From NCBI RefSeq assembly GCF_010894405.1, contig NZ_JAAIYA010000002.1, forward strand, positions 496,001-560,000: a stretch of DNA of 64,000 nt, written 5' to 3'. This stretch comes from Pyxidicoccus caerfyrddinensis (lineage in GTDB: Bacteria > Myxococcota > Myxococcia > Myxococcales > Myxococcaceae). The translations under genes and the position numbers were made by a program. This document shows positions 21,635 through 29,726 of the stretch, piece after piece (position 1 is the stretch's first letter; every line of letters begins with the position of its first letter). The notes below the pieces were generated by a model, which searched no databases, was not told the origin of the DNA, and saw only the letters and a list, made by a program, of their open reading frames with translations.

Positions 21635-21737
21635 GGCGCCGCGACCTCATGGGGACTGCGAGACATCCAGGACTCCTGGGTGACGTGTCGTCACCGCGTG
21701 GTGGAAGGCCCCGCCTCCGGCCGGAGCACGGAGGAGG

Positions 21738-21779
21738 GGAAAAGAAACGGCCCGTTCCCGAGAGGCGGGTAACGGGCCG
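21738..21779 (-). terminator. Intrinsic terminator in the metN leader (probable attenuator)
   Basis: On the minus strand CGGCCCGTT (21779-21771) pairs perfectly with AACGGGCCG (21756-21748). After a one-base bulge the stem continues through CCCG/CGGG, giving 13 pairs around a 5-base loop. TTTCTTTTCC (21747-21738) follows directly. It is the best-formed terminator in the window, and it lies about 104 bp before metN rather than after a gene, as expected for a transcription attenuator. Confidence 0.85.
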
Positions 21780-21805
21780 GTCGACACGAGGTGCGTGAGG
21801 GAGGC

Positions 21806-21892
21806 TCAGCGCGCGCGAACGGACGGACCCGTGGGGGCATGGCAACACATGCCTCCGCAACAGGAACCGGACGTGGCGACGGAAATGAGCAT
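21806..21892 (-). CDS. Putative Cys-rich leader peptide of the metNIQ operon
   Basis: 28 codons from ATG (21892) to TGA (21806). The peptide contains SCCGGMCCHAP at residues 10-20, so four of the 28 codons are Cys, in two adjacent TGT-TGC pairs (codons 11-12 and 16-17) around Gly-Gly-Met. The gene stops 26 bp before the terminator stem. Codons 21-23 (ACG GGT CCG, 21832-21824) can pair with CGGCCCGT, the 5' arm of the terminator, with a single bulged U. A ribosome stalled at uncharged Cys codons would leave that segment free to block the terminator. Translation is not proved and a chance ORF is possible. Confidence 0.6.
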   Translation of the reverse strand: MLISVATSGSCCGGMCCHAPTGPSVRAR

Positions 21893-21900
21893 CGGCCCTT

Positions 21901-21929
21901 CAGGTAATGAATCGCCGCGAGCGTGTCAA
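21901..21929 (-). promoter_or_regulatory. Candidate promoter for the metNIQ leader
   Basis: A perfect TTGACA (21929-21924) and TACCTG (21906-21901) are spaced 17 bp apart. The -10 match is weak (T and A at the first two positions). Transcription would begin about 21893-21895, practically at the ATG of the Cys-rich leader peptide, so the leader peptide would be read from a leaderless transcript. If the real promoter lies upstream, AAGGG at 21900-21896 could act as a ribosome binding site instead. Confidence 0.4.
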
Positions 21930-21942
21930 CTCGACGTGCCGC

Positions 21943-23055
21943 TCACGCCGCCACACGCAGCGCCTGGCCTAATGCGAGCGCGAGGTCCTCCTGAAGGTCC
22001 TCCAGGTCCTCCAGCCCCACCGAGAAGCGGATGAGCCCGTCGGTGATGCCGCGCCGCTGCCGCTCGGCGGCGGGAACGGACGCGTGCGAGTGGCGAGCAG
22101 GCACGGTGACGATGCTCTCCACCGCGCCCAGCGACACGCCGAGCAGGGGCAACTGGAGCGCCTCCACGAAGGGCGCCGCCCACGCGTCCTGCTCCAGCCG
22201 GAAGGACACCACCGCGCCCGCGCCCGGGTAGAAGACCTCTCGCACCTCGGGCCTGTCCGCGAGCCAGCGAGCGAGCGCCGCAGCCGTGCGCACCTGCCGC
22301 TCCATGCGGACCCCCAGCGTCTTGATGCCGCGCTGGAGGAGGAAGCAGTCCTGGGGCCCCAGCACCGCGCCCACCGCGTTCTGGAGGAAGTAGACCTCTT
22401 GCGCCAGCGCCGGAGTCTTCACCGCCACCGTCCCCGCGACGACGTCGCTGTGGCCTCCGAGGTACTTCGTGGCCGAGTGCACCACGATGTCCGCGCCCTC
22501 GGTGAGCGGCCGCGAGACGTATGGCGACAGGAAGGTGTTGTCGACGATGAGGAGCGCACCGCACGTGCGCGCGATGCTGGACATCGCGGTGATGTCCGTG
22601 CGGCGGAGGAACGGGTTGCTGACGCTCTCCACCAGCAATGCCTTCGTGTTCGGCCGGATGGCGGCACGCACCGCGTCCGGGTTGCTCGTGTCCACGAAGG
22701 TGGCCTTGAGCCCGAAGCGGCTGAACACGCGGGTCAGCACGCGGTAGGTGCCGCCGTAACAGTCGTCCGTCACGACGAGGTGGTCCCCCGCGCTGAAAAG
22801 CATCAGCACCGTGGAGATGGCGGCCATTCCGGAGCCGAAGGCGAAGGCGGCGTGCGCCTCGTCCAACTCGGCGAGCACGCCTTCCAGCGCCTTGCGCGTC
22901 GGGTTGCCGGAGCGCGCGTAGTCGAACTCGCCGGGCCTGTCCAAGCCCGGCTGGTCGAACATGGACACCTGGTAGATGGGCACCGTCGCCGCGCCGGTGG
23001 CGGGGTCGGTCTCATGACCCGTGTGTAGCAAGCGCGTCGCGAAGCGGGTTCGCAC
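21943..23055 (-). CDS. PLP-dependent trans-sulfuration enzyme (cystathionine gamma-lyase/synthase family), copy 2
   Basis: 370 residues of the Cys/Met metabolism PLP family. The PLP lysine is K197 (HSATKYLGGH), the pyridine-binding Asp lies in LLIVDNTFLSP, and the substrate and phosphate contacts in YARSGNPTR and FGSGMAAIST. The GTG at 23055 is chosen because AAGGAG stands 6 nt upstream; an ATG at 23100 with GAGG would lengthen the overlap with the upstream gene from 44 to 89 bp. The enzyme either makes or breaks cystathionine, or makes homocysteine from an acyl-homoserine and sulfide. Sequence alone does not separate these. It is followed by the metNIQ leader. Confidence 0.88.
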   Translation of the reverse strand: MRTRFATRLLHTGHETDPATGAATVPIYQVSMFDQPGLDRPGEFDYARSGNPTRKALEGVLAELDEAHAAFAFGSGMAAISTVLMLFSAGDHLVVTDDCYGGTYRVLTRVFSRFGLKATFVDTSNPDAVRAAIRPNTKALLVESVSNPFLRRTDITAMSSIARTCGALLIVDNTFLSPYVSRPLTEGADIVVHSATKYLGGHSDVVAGTVAVKTPALAQEVYFLQNAVGAVLGPQDCFLLQRGIKTLGVRMERQVRTAAALARWLADRPEVREVFYPGAGAVVSFRLEQDAWAAPFVEALQLPLLGVSLGAVESIVTVPARHSHASVPAAERQRRGITDGLIRFSVGLEDLEDLQEDLALALGQALRVAA

Positions 23056-24139
23056 GGCGGGCTCCTTCGAGCGCCTGGGCCAGGTCGGTGATGATGTCAT
23101 GACAGTCCTCGATTCCCACGGAGAGGCGAAGCAGTCGGTCTGAGATTCCCAGTTGCTCCCGGCGCGCGACGGGGATGTCGGCGTGGGTCTGGGTCGTTGG
23201 GTACGTGATGAGCGTCTCGACGCCGCCGAGCGACTCGGCGAAGAGGCACACCTGGACGGAGGCGAGCACCCCGGGCACCAGGGCCGCCTCGGTGACGTTG
23301 AAGGACAGCATGCCGCCCACGCCCGGGTAGAAGACCCGCTCCACGAGCGGGTGCGCGCCGAGCCACGCGGCCACCTCGCGCGCGTTGGCCTGGTGCTTCT
23401 CCATGCGCAGCGCCAGCGTCTTCAGCCCGCGAATCACGAGGTACGCATCCTGCGGGCCCAGAATCGCGCCGATGCCGTTTTGTAGATACGCGAGGCGCTC
23501 GCCCAGTGCCGCGTCCTTCGCCACCAGCGCGCCGGCCACCACGTCGTTGTGCCCGGCGAGGTACTTCGTCGCGCTGTGCACGACGATGTCCGCGCCCAGC
23601 TCCAGCGGCCGCTGCAGCCACGGCGTGAGGAAGGTGTTGTCGACGATGAGCAGCGCGCCGGCCTCGTGCGCGATGGCGGCAATCGCCGGGAGGTCCGCCG
23701 TCTTCATCAGCGGATTGGTGGGTGACTCCACGACGATGGCCCGCGTGTTGGGACGCAGCGCGGCCCGCACCGCCTCCGGGCGCGTGGTGTCCACGAAGGT
23801 GAACGGGACATGGAGGATGCGGTCCACCAGCCGGTAGGTGCCGCCGTAGAGGTCCTCGGTGAGGATGACGTGGTCGTCCGGCCCGAAGAGCTGGAGCGCG
23901 CAGTGCAGCGCCGCCATGCCGGAGCTGAAGGCGAGGCCTCGGCTGCCGCCCTCCAGCCCCGCCAGTGCGTCCTCGAGCGCGGAGCGGGTGGGGTTCTTCG
24001 TCCGCGAGTAGTCATAGCCGGTGGACTGGCCGAGCGCGGGGTGCTGGTAGGTGGCGGACTGGTAGATGGGGACGGCGATGGCGCCGGTGGCGGGGTCTCT
24101 GCGTACGCCCGCGTGGACCAGGGCGGTGGCGAGTTTCAT
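23012..24139 (-). CDS. PLP-dependent trans-sulfuration enzyme (cystathionine gamma-synthase family), copy 1
   Basis: 375 residues with PLP lysine K192 (HSATKYLAGH), D167 in LLIVDNTFLTP, YSRTKNPTR and FSSGMAALHC. It is a paralogue of the overlapping downstream gene and starts 39 bp after aspartokinase-homoserine dehydrogenase. A likely division of labour is one enzyme joining Cys to activated homoserine and the other cleaving cystathionine, giving a reversible Cys-Met link. Which copy does which cannot be told from sequence. The ATG at 24139 gives the standard family N terminus (MKLATALVHAGVRRDPATGA). Confidence 0.9.
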   Translation of the reverse strand: MKLATALVHAGVRRDPATGAIAVPIYQSATYQHPALGQSTGYDYSRTKNPTRSALEDALAGLEGGSRGLAFSSGMAALHCALQLFGPDDHVILTEDLYGGTYRLVDRILHVPFTFVDTTRPEAVRAALRPNTRAIVVESPTNPLMKTADLPAIAAIAHEAGALLIVDNTFLTPWLQRPLELGADIVVHSATKYLAGHNDVVAGALVAKDAALGERLAYLQNGIGAILGPQDAYLVIRGLKTLALRMEKHQANAREVAAWLGAHPLVERVFYPGVGGMLSFNVTEAALVPGVLASVQVCLFAESLGGVETLITYPTTQTHADIPVARREQLGISDRLLRLSVGIEDCHDIITDLAQALEGARRANPLRDALATHGS

Positions 24140-24178
24140 GGAAGGGGCTCTTTCTTTCAGTGGAGACAGGGGAGGCGG

Positions 24179-26680
24179 TCAGCGGCCTCGCAGCGTCTGG
24201 GAGATGCGGAGGATGTCGGCCAGCACGCCCGAGGCCGTCACCGCGCCGCCCGCGCCCGCGCCGCGCACGGTGAGCGGGAAGTCGCTGTGGCGCGTGGTGG
24301 TGAAGGACACGAAGGACTCGGAGCCGCGCAGGTCCGCCGCGGGCTGGCCGGCCTCCACGGCGACGAGGCCCACGCGGATGACGGGCGAGCCGGTGCCCAC
24401 CTTCGACGGGTCGATGCGCGCCAGGTAGCGCAGAACCGTGCCGGCGTGGCGGCAGCGGGTGACGCGGTCCGCGTACGCCGCGTCCTGCGACTTCAGCCCC
24501 TGGAGGAACGCGTCGACGGAGGTGCCGGACCGCGGCTCGTCGGGGACGAACGGCTCCAGCGCCACGTCGGAGAGGGAGAGGGGCAGCCCCAGCTCCCGGG
24601 CGAGGATGAGCGCCTTGCGCGCCACGTCCGTGCCGCGCAGGTCCTCGCGCGGGTCCGGCTCCGTGAAGCCCCGTTCCTTCGCGGTGCGCACGGCCACCGA
24701 CAGCGGCACGCCGGCCGTCAGCTCGTTGCAGATGAAGCCCACGCTACCGGACAGCGACGCGGTGATGAGGCGCACCGTGTCGCCCGTGCGGACGAGGTTC
24801 GCCAGCGTGTCGATGACTGGCAGGCTGGACGCCACCGTCGTCTCGTAGTGGTAGGCGACGTGGTGGCGCCGGGCCTCGGTGAGGAGTGCCTCGCGGTCAT
24901 TCCACGGCAGCGCCAGCGGCTTCTTGTTGGCCCCCACCACGTGGATGCCGCGCTGGAACGCCTCGGTGTACAGGGCCTCGATGCCACTCGCGGCGGTGCA
25001 GTCCACGAGGATGGGCACCGGCAGCCGGCGCAGCTCGTCCAGCAGCGGCACCAGCGTGCGCGTCTCCGGGTCCACCGGCTCCGCGCGCGCGAGCCGCTCC
25101 TCCAGTCCCTCCAGCGGCAGGCCCGCCGCGTCGAACAGGGCGCGCTGGCTGTCCGCGAGGCCGACGACTCGCAGCGCGATGCCGTGCTTGTCCTTGAGCA
25201 GGGTCTGCTGCGCGCGCAGCTGCGCCAACAGCTGGCCGCCCACGGTGCCCCGGCCGAGGAGGAACAGGCTCACCTGCTGGTGGGCCAGGTTGAAGGCCGC
25301 GTGCGTGGTGCGCACGGCGATGGCGGTGTCCGCCGCGTCCACGACGCAGGAGATGGAGCGCGAGCTGGCGCCCTGGGCGCTCGCCCGCACGTTGACGCCC
25401 ACCGCGCCCAGCGCGCTGAAGAAGCGTCCGGCGACGTTGACGCCGTGGCCCATGGCCTCGGCCACCAGCGTCAGCAGCGTCACCGGCTCGCGGATGGCGA
25501 GGGGCTCCACCTCGTGCCGTGACAGCTCCTGGGCCAGCTCGTGCTCCAGCGCGCCCTGCGCGCGCAGCACGTCGGGCCGGGGAATGACGACGGCAAGCGA
25601 CTGGCCATTCGCCGACTGCGCGGACAGCCACACCGTCACCTCCGCCTCGCGCAGCGCCGCCAGCACCCGCTCGCCGAGCTGGAACTGGTCCGACAGCTTG
25701 CGCACCTCGATGCCGAGCAGCGCGAGCTCCTCGCGCGTGGCGATACACGTGGGCCGCTGACCATCCCGCGAGCCGATGGCGTCGATGAGCGTGCCCGGGT
25801 GGTCCGGGTGCATCGTGTTGCGGATGCGCAGGGAGCTGCCCGCCTCGATGAGCGGAATCATCGTGCGCGGGTGCAGCATGCGGACGCCCACGGCGGCCAG
25901 CTCCAGTCCCTCTGCGTGCGTGAGGTGCGCGACGGGGTAGGCGTCGCTCACCAGGTCCGGGTCGGCGGTGTGCAGGCCCATCACGTCCGTCCACACCGTG
26001 ACTTCCGTCGCGTCGATGCCCTGGGCCACCAGCGCCGCCGTGTAGTCGGAGCCGTTGCGCCCCAGCGTGGTGGTGCGTCCGTCGGGCGTCGCGGCAATGA
26101 AGCCGGGGAGGACGGGCACGGAGGTCCTCCAGCCCGCCACCGACGCCTGGAGCCGCTCGCGCGTCCGGGCCACGTCCACCCGCGCCGCGCCGAAGCGGTC
26201 GTCCGTCACCAGCAACTGCCGTGCGTCGCGGAAGGTGGCCTCGGTGCCCGCGGCCGTCAGCAGCTCCGCGAGGAGCGTGGCGGAGACCAGCTCGCCGAAG
26301 GAGAGGACCCGGTCGCGCGAAGGCGCCGAGCACTCGCGGGTGAGGGAGATGCCCTGGAGCAACTGCTGCAAGGGGGACAGCAGCGTGTCCACCCGCGCCG
26401 CGAGCACGGTGGAGCGCGCGGGGTCCAGCGCGGCGGCGTTCGTCTTGGCGAGGTGGGCGATGCGCGCCACCACCGTCAGCGCGCCCTCCAGGTCTCCCTT
26501 CGTGGCGAGCCCCGCCGCTTCAATCAGCCAGTCCGTGGTGTCGCCCATGGCGGAGACGACGACGGCGAGAGGGCCCTGCTTCGCGTGTCGTCCAATCAGC
26601 TCGACGACCTGACGGAGCCGCCGGGGAGAGCCCACGGAGGAGCCTCCGAACTTCATCACCTGGAAGGGAGCGCTGCTCAT
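24179..26680 (-). CDS. Bifunctional aspartokinase / homoserine dehydrogenase
   Basis: 833 residues, like ThrA/MetL. The aspartokinase domain starts with VMKFGGSSVG and has GRNGSDYTAAL and TDPD-type motifs. A pair of ACT regulatory regions spans about 310-460 (VNVRASAQGASSRSISCVV). Homoserine dehydrogenase begins about residue 475 with the Rossmann LFLLGRGTVGGQLL and contains GANKKPLALPW and ISASLSGSVGFICNEL-like catalytic segments. It supplies homoserine for the trans-sulfuration enzymes downstream. The start at 26680 has GAGG at 7-nt spacing. Which end product inhibits it (Thr, Met or Lys) cannot be read from sequence. Confidence 0.94.
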   Translation of the reverse strand: MSSAPFQVMKFGGSSVGSPRRLRQVVELIGRHAKQGPLAVVVSAMGDTTDWLIEAAGLATKGDLEGALTVVARIAHLAKTNAAALDPARSTVLAARVDTLLSPLQQLLQGISLTRECSAPSRDRVLSFGELVSATLLAELLTAAGTEATFRDARQLLVTDDRFGAARVDVARTRERLQASVAGWRTSVPVLPGFIAATPDGRTTTLGRNGSDYTAALVAQGIDATEVTVWTDVMGLHTADPDLVSDAYPVAHLTHAEGLELAAVGVRMLHPRTMIPLIEAGSSLRIRNTMHPDHPGTLIDAIGSRDGQRPTCIATREELALLGIEVRKLSDQFQLGERVLAALREAEVTVWLSAQSANGQSLAVVIPRPDVLRAQGALEHELAQELSRHEVEPLAIREPVTLLTLVAEAMGHGVNVAGRFFSALGAVGVNVRASAQGASSRSISCVVDAADTAIAVRTTHAAFNLAHQQVSLFLLGRGTVGGQLLAQLRAQQTLLKDKHGIALRVVGLADSQRALFDAAGLPLEGLEERLARAEPVDPETRTLVPLLDELRRLPVPILVDCTAASGIEALYTEAFQRGIHVVGANKKPLALPWNDREALLTEARRHHVAYHYETTVASSLPVIDTLANLVRTGDTVRLITASLSGSVGFICNELTAGVPLSVAVRTAKERGFTEPDPREDLRGTDVARKALILARELGLPLSLSDVALEPFVPDEPRSGTSVDAFLQGLKSQDAAYADRVTRCRHAGTVLRYLARIDPSKVGTGSPVIRVGLVAVEAGQPAADLRGSESFVSFTTTRHSDFPLTVRGAGAGGAVTASGVLADILRISQTLRGR

Positions 26681-27115
26681 CTGCGAACCTCGAAAGGGCC
26701 GCTCGGGCCCCTGAAGACAGTCAAAGGCAGACACGCCTCGCGCTCCGGGCACACGAAGGCCCGTCGCGGCGCACGCGCGCCTACGGCAAGTGAGAGGAAT
26801 TGGGGGAGGCGGGGCCCTGGCGGACGCGGACTAGCGGTGGCCGCCGGGCCGGCGCATTCGGGCGCAACACCGACACGCGGCCAGGACACGGCACGACTTG
26901 AGGCGGTCAGCGGTGGCGTTCAGGGATGCGGCACGGGTGGACGGAACCACGGGGGTCCTCTCTCACCGAAGCTGAGGGGTGGCCTCTGCTTCGGACTCTT
27001 GGATTGCCCGTGGAGGTTCTTCTCCCTGAGCCGCATCGTTTGGACACCTTGGAGGTCCGACCCCAGGTTGTCGGGCCACCGCGTGAAGCGGAGGCCGCTC
27101 TGGATGCTGAGACAG
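26681..27115 (-). other. Long leader of the aspartokinase-homoserine dehydrogenase operon
   Basis: No gene is evident in this 435-bp stretch on either strand. A hairpin with arms CCGAAGC (26966-26972) and GCTTCGG (26988-26994) has a further 4-bp inner stem after a T-T mismatch. I compared the minus strand by eye with SAM-I and SAM-II consensus segments and found no match. A short frame ending exactly over the aspartokinase ATG carries two Cys codons but shows no clear leader-peptide pattern. Confidence 0.4.
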
Positions 27116-27144
27116 CAGATAGACGTGTCTCGGGCGTCTGTCAA
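27116..27144 (-). promoter_or_regulatory. Candidate sigma-70-type promoter of the Met/Cys biosynthesis operon
   Basis: A perfect TTGACA (27144-27139) is separated by exactly 17 bp from TATCTG (27121-27116). It lies 38 bp past the stop of the upstream desaturase gene and reads toward aspartokinase-homoserine dehydrogenase. Transcription would start near 27109, giving a leader of about 430 nt. Confidence 0.55.
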
Positions 27145-27181
27145 TCCCTTGTGTGTAGCGGATGTGAAACTGGAACAGTCT

Positions 27182-28042
27182 TCACGGTGTGGCTGCCACG
27201 GCGTCCTCCATCATCTCGGAACGCGGGATGACAGACCGCGCGCGGGCCGGCATCTGGAGGGGCTCCTGGGCTGCCTCCACGTCCTGGCCTCTCGGGACAT
27301 GGGCCAGGCGGATGAGCTTCAGCCGGGCCAGCAGCCGCATCACCTGCCAGGTCGGGTCGAGCTCGAAGCGCCGGGAGGCGAAGTCCGGGTTGGCCGGCCG
27401 GGCGTGGTGGTTGTTCTGGAACAGCTCGCCCATGCACAGCACGTCCATGGGCAGTGAGTTGCGGGACTCGTCGCGGGTGCGGAAGTTGCGGTAGCCGTAG
27501 CGGTGGCCGCACCAGTTGACGATGGCGCCGTGCACCGGCCCCATGACGAAGTGCAGGGGCAGCAGCAGGTACTGCCAGCGCCGGGTGGCGAAGCGCCGGT
27601 AGAAGAGCGTGTAGAGCGCCCCGAAGGCGACGCGGGACGGCCAGTGCCCGAAGGTGCGCTCCAGGGCGGGCCACTCGGGATATCCACCGAGGAAGCGCGA
27701 CTCCGGCTGCTTGCGCCGGGTGACGAAGGCGGCATAGCGGCGCGCCGTCGCGAGCATCATCCGGGCCGGGTTGCCGTGGTGGGCGGGGGAGTGCGGGTCC
27801 TTCTCCGTGTCGGCGAAGGCATGGTGCTCGCGGTGGAGGATGGCGTAGGCACGGGGCTCGAGGTAGCTCGAACCCTGCACCAGCGCGGTGAGCAGGTGCA
27901 GCGAGCGCTCGGTCTTCGGTCCCATCGTGTACATCCGGTGGGCCGCGTAGCGGTGCTGGAAGAGGCTCTGCAAGAGGACCGAGAGGCCCCAGTGTCCGGC
28001 GAAGAAGAGAGAAATCTTCATGCTCGGAAAACACGCCGGCAT
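27182..28042 (-). CDS. Acyl-lipid/acyl-CoA fatty acid desaturase
   Basis: 286 residues. Three His boxes of membrane di-iron desaturases are present: HRYAAH near residue 30, HREHH near 70, and QNNHH near 210 preceded by NWCGHRYG. Hydrophobic segments surround them. It probably inserts a cis double bond into a fatty-acyl chain, the delta-9 type being commonest for this His-box pattern. The start could be at 28042 or at MKISLFF (28021); neither has a good ribosome binding site. The DUF378 gene ends 41 bp upstream in the same direction. Confidence 0.88.
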   Translation of the reverse strand: MPACFPSMKISLFFAGHWGLSVLLQSLFQHRYAAHRMYTMGPKTERSLHLLTALVQGSSYLEPRAYAILHREHHAFADTEKDPHSPAHHGNPARMMLATARRYAAFVTRRKQPESRFLGGYPEWPALERTFGHWPSRVAFGALYTLFYRRFATRRWQYLLLPLHFVMGPVHGAIVNWCGHRYGYRNFRTRDESRNSLPMDVLCMGELFQNNHHARPANPDFASRRFELDPTWQVMRLLARLKLIRLAHVPRGQDVEAAQEPLQMPARARSVIPRSEMMEDAVAATP

Positions 28043-28083
28043 GTCACCCGGGTGTCACCCGTCAGCTGGCGTCCTGCCGGTGT

Positions 28084-28395
28084 CTAGGGCCTCACGTCCG
28101 CCCGCCTGTTGACTCTCCCTCCCGTCGTCCGCGTCGTGGTGGTGGTCGTCGTCGATTCCAGCGGCCGGCGCCACGGGAAGGTGAGCGCGAGCGCCGCTCC
28201 CGCCAGCCCCACGACGGAATAGATGAGGCGCGCGATGGCGCTGGTCTGCTCGCGTGAGCCGCCGCCGAAGATTGCGTCCACGAGGTTCCAGTTGAAGAAG
28301 CCGATGAGGCCCCAGTTGATTGCGCCAATGATGACCAACACGGCCATCACCTTGGCGAGCGCTCCCTTCAAGCGGTCAGCATCTACGCGTTCCAT
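28084..28395 (-). CDS. DUF378 small membrane protein
   Basis: 103 residues with two transmembrane segments (about 15-35 and 55-75). The sequence AINWGLIGFFNWNLVDAIFG is the hallmark of DUF378. The C-terminal tail is a run of seven Thr followed by Arg-rich residues and faces the cytoplasm or is disordered. The function of the family is unknown. The gene diverges from yihY with 102 bp between starts and precedes the desaturase. Confidence 0.88.
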   Translation of the reverse strand: MERVDADRLKGALAKVMAVLVIIGAINWGLIGFFNWNLVDAIFGGGSREQTSAIARLIYSVVGLAGAALALTFPWRRPLESTTTTTTTRTTGGRVNRRADVRP

Positions 28396-28497
28396 GGCTC
28401 GACTCCTTGGATGGCGGTGGCTCCAGGTTGGAAACCCGGGCCGTCCCCCACCTCAAGATGCGCATCGGTGAGGCTACCTTTGGTCCAGGAGATGACC

Positions 28498-29430
28498 ATG
28501 GAACGCGTGTCCCGGAGCCTGACCGACAGGGAAGCGGCCGTCGCGGAGACACGCCCCGTGAGGCCCCGGAGGCGCTGGGCCGGAAGAGCGGCGGAGTGGA
28601 GGGGCCTCCTGGCGGGATTGAGAGCCGAGTGGCGGCGCAACAAGCTGAGTGACGCGGCGGCCGCCCTCACGTTCTACGGCGTCCTCGCCCTGTTCCCCTT
28701 CCTGCTCCTGGTCGTCGCCATGGCGGGCCTCGCCATCCAACCCTCGGAGGTGGAGGCGCGCATCGGTGCGCTGGGGCGCACGCTTCCACCGGCCTTCACC
28801 CAGCTCGTCTATGCGCAGCTCGCGCAGCTCACCTCCGGGCCCGGCAGGGGAATGCTCACGTTCAGCGCGCTGGCCGCGGTGTGGTCGGCGACCGTCGGCG
28901 TGGTGAGTCTCATGACGGCCCTCAATACCGCGTATGGCGTGACGGAGAGCCGTCCGCGCTGGAAGGTCTTCGGAATCGCGCTCGGCGTGATGCTGGCGGC
29001 GGCCGTCCTGGCGCCACTCGCCGGGATTGTCGCGGTGGCCGCACCCGCCTTCGCGACGCGGCTCGGAGAGCCCTGGGCGACGCTGGCCGACTGGCTGCGG
29101 TTTCCCCTCGCGGCACTGCTGATGATGCTGCTCTGGGGGACCCTCTACTCGGTGCTGCCGAATACCCGGCGCGGGTTCAGGTTCATCACGCCCGGCTCAG
29201 TGGCGGGGGTGCTCATCTGGCTCGCCGCTTCGTTGTGCTTCGCCGGGTATGTCTCCCGCTTCAACACCTTCGGCGTCACCTATGGCGCCCTGGGGGCCAT
29301 CATCATCCTGCTGCTGTGGCTGTGGATCTCCTCGCTCGCGCTGATGCTGGGGGCGGAGATCAACGCCGTCCTCGCCCGCCGTCCTTCGGCGGGGCGCACG
29401 GCTCGGCGGGGCGCTGAAGCCTCCCGGTGA
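28498..29430 (+). CDS. YihY/BrkB-family inner membrane protein
   Basis: 310 residues. The ATG at 28498 is chosen because AGGAG ends 6 nt before it. A basic N terminus (RPRRRWAGRAAEWRGLLAG) precedes about six transmembrane segments; KLSDAAAALTFYGVLALFPFLL and FGVTYGALGAIIILLLWLWISSL are diagnostic of the family. It has been annotated as RNase BN or virulence factor BrkB, but its real role is unsettled and often assumed to be transport. It is divergent from DUF378. Confidence 0.9.
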   Translation: MERVSRSLTDREAAVAETRPVRPRRRWAGRAAEWRGLLAGLRAEWRRNKLSDAAAALTFYGVLALFPFLLLVVAMAGLAIQPSEVEARIGALGRTLPPAFTQLVYAQLAQLTSGPGRGMLTFSALAAVWSATVGVVSLMTALNTAYGVTESRPRWKVFGIALGVMLAAAVLAPLAGIVAVAAPAFATRLGEPWATLADWLRFPLAALLMMLLWGTLYSVLPNTRRGFRFITPGSVAGVLIWLAASLCFAGYVSRFNTFGVTYGALGAIIILLLWLWISSLALMLGAEINAVLARRPSAGRTARRGAEASR

Positions 29431-29726
29431 GCCGCACATGAAGTCGGCAGGCCGCGCCCGTCTCATGCTGGAATTCCGGACGACGCCCCCTCCGCGGCCG
29501 GGCTATTTGCCGCGTGGGGATGAGCTGGAGTCCAGCCGGAAGGTGCTCCAGTCGACCAGCACTGTCGGCGTGCGCATCGTCGGAAAACGCACAGCACCGG
29601 CTCGAGCCCGGAGGTGCGGAGAAATAGCCCGCATTTCTTCTGCATGATTTCGCCGCTCGCCGTCTCTCCCGCTGTGCGCGAGCTGTGGATTTCGAGGCCG
29701 AGAGGCCTTCGAGGGGGGAGAGACAC
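29431..29726. other. Intergenic region before the ELYxxDG gene
   Basis: No gene or terminator is recognised in these 296 bp. The small open frames on both strands lack recognisable domains. A GA-rich ribosome binding site (GAGGGGGGAG) lies at the right edge. An AT-richer patch around 29640-29650 could hold a promoter, but no pair of boxes is convincing. Confidence 0.4.

Noticed and set aside
21635-21942. SAM riboswitch in the metN leader
   Set aside because: The conserved SAM-I and SAM-II core segments are not found by eye; the leader peptide plus terminator explain the layout better. Covariance-model search would settle it.
26677-26889. A 70-codon minus-strand frame ending over the aspartokinase start codon, with a few Cys
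   Set aside because: Cys codons are scattered, there is no nearby terminator, and the codon pattern is not leader-peptide-like.
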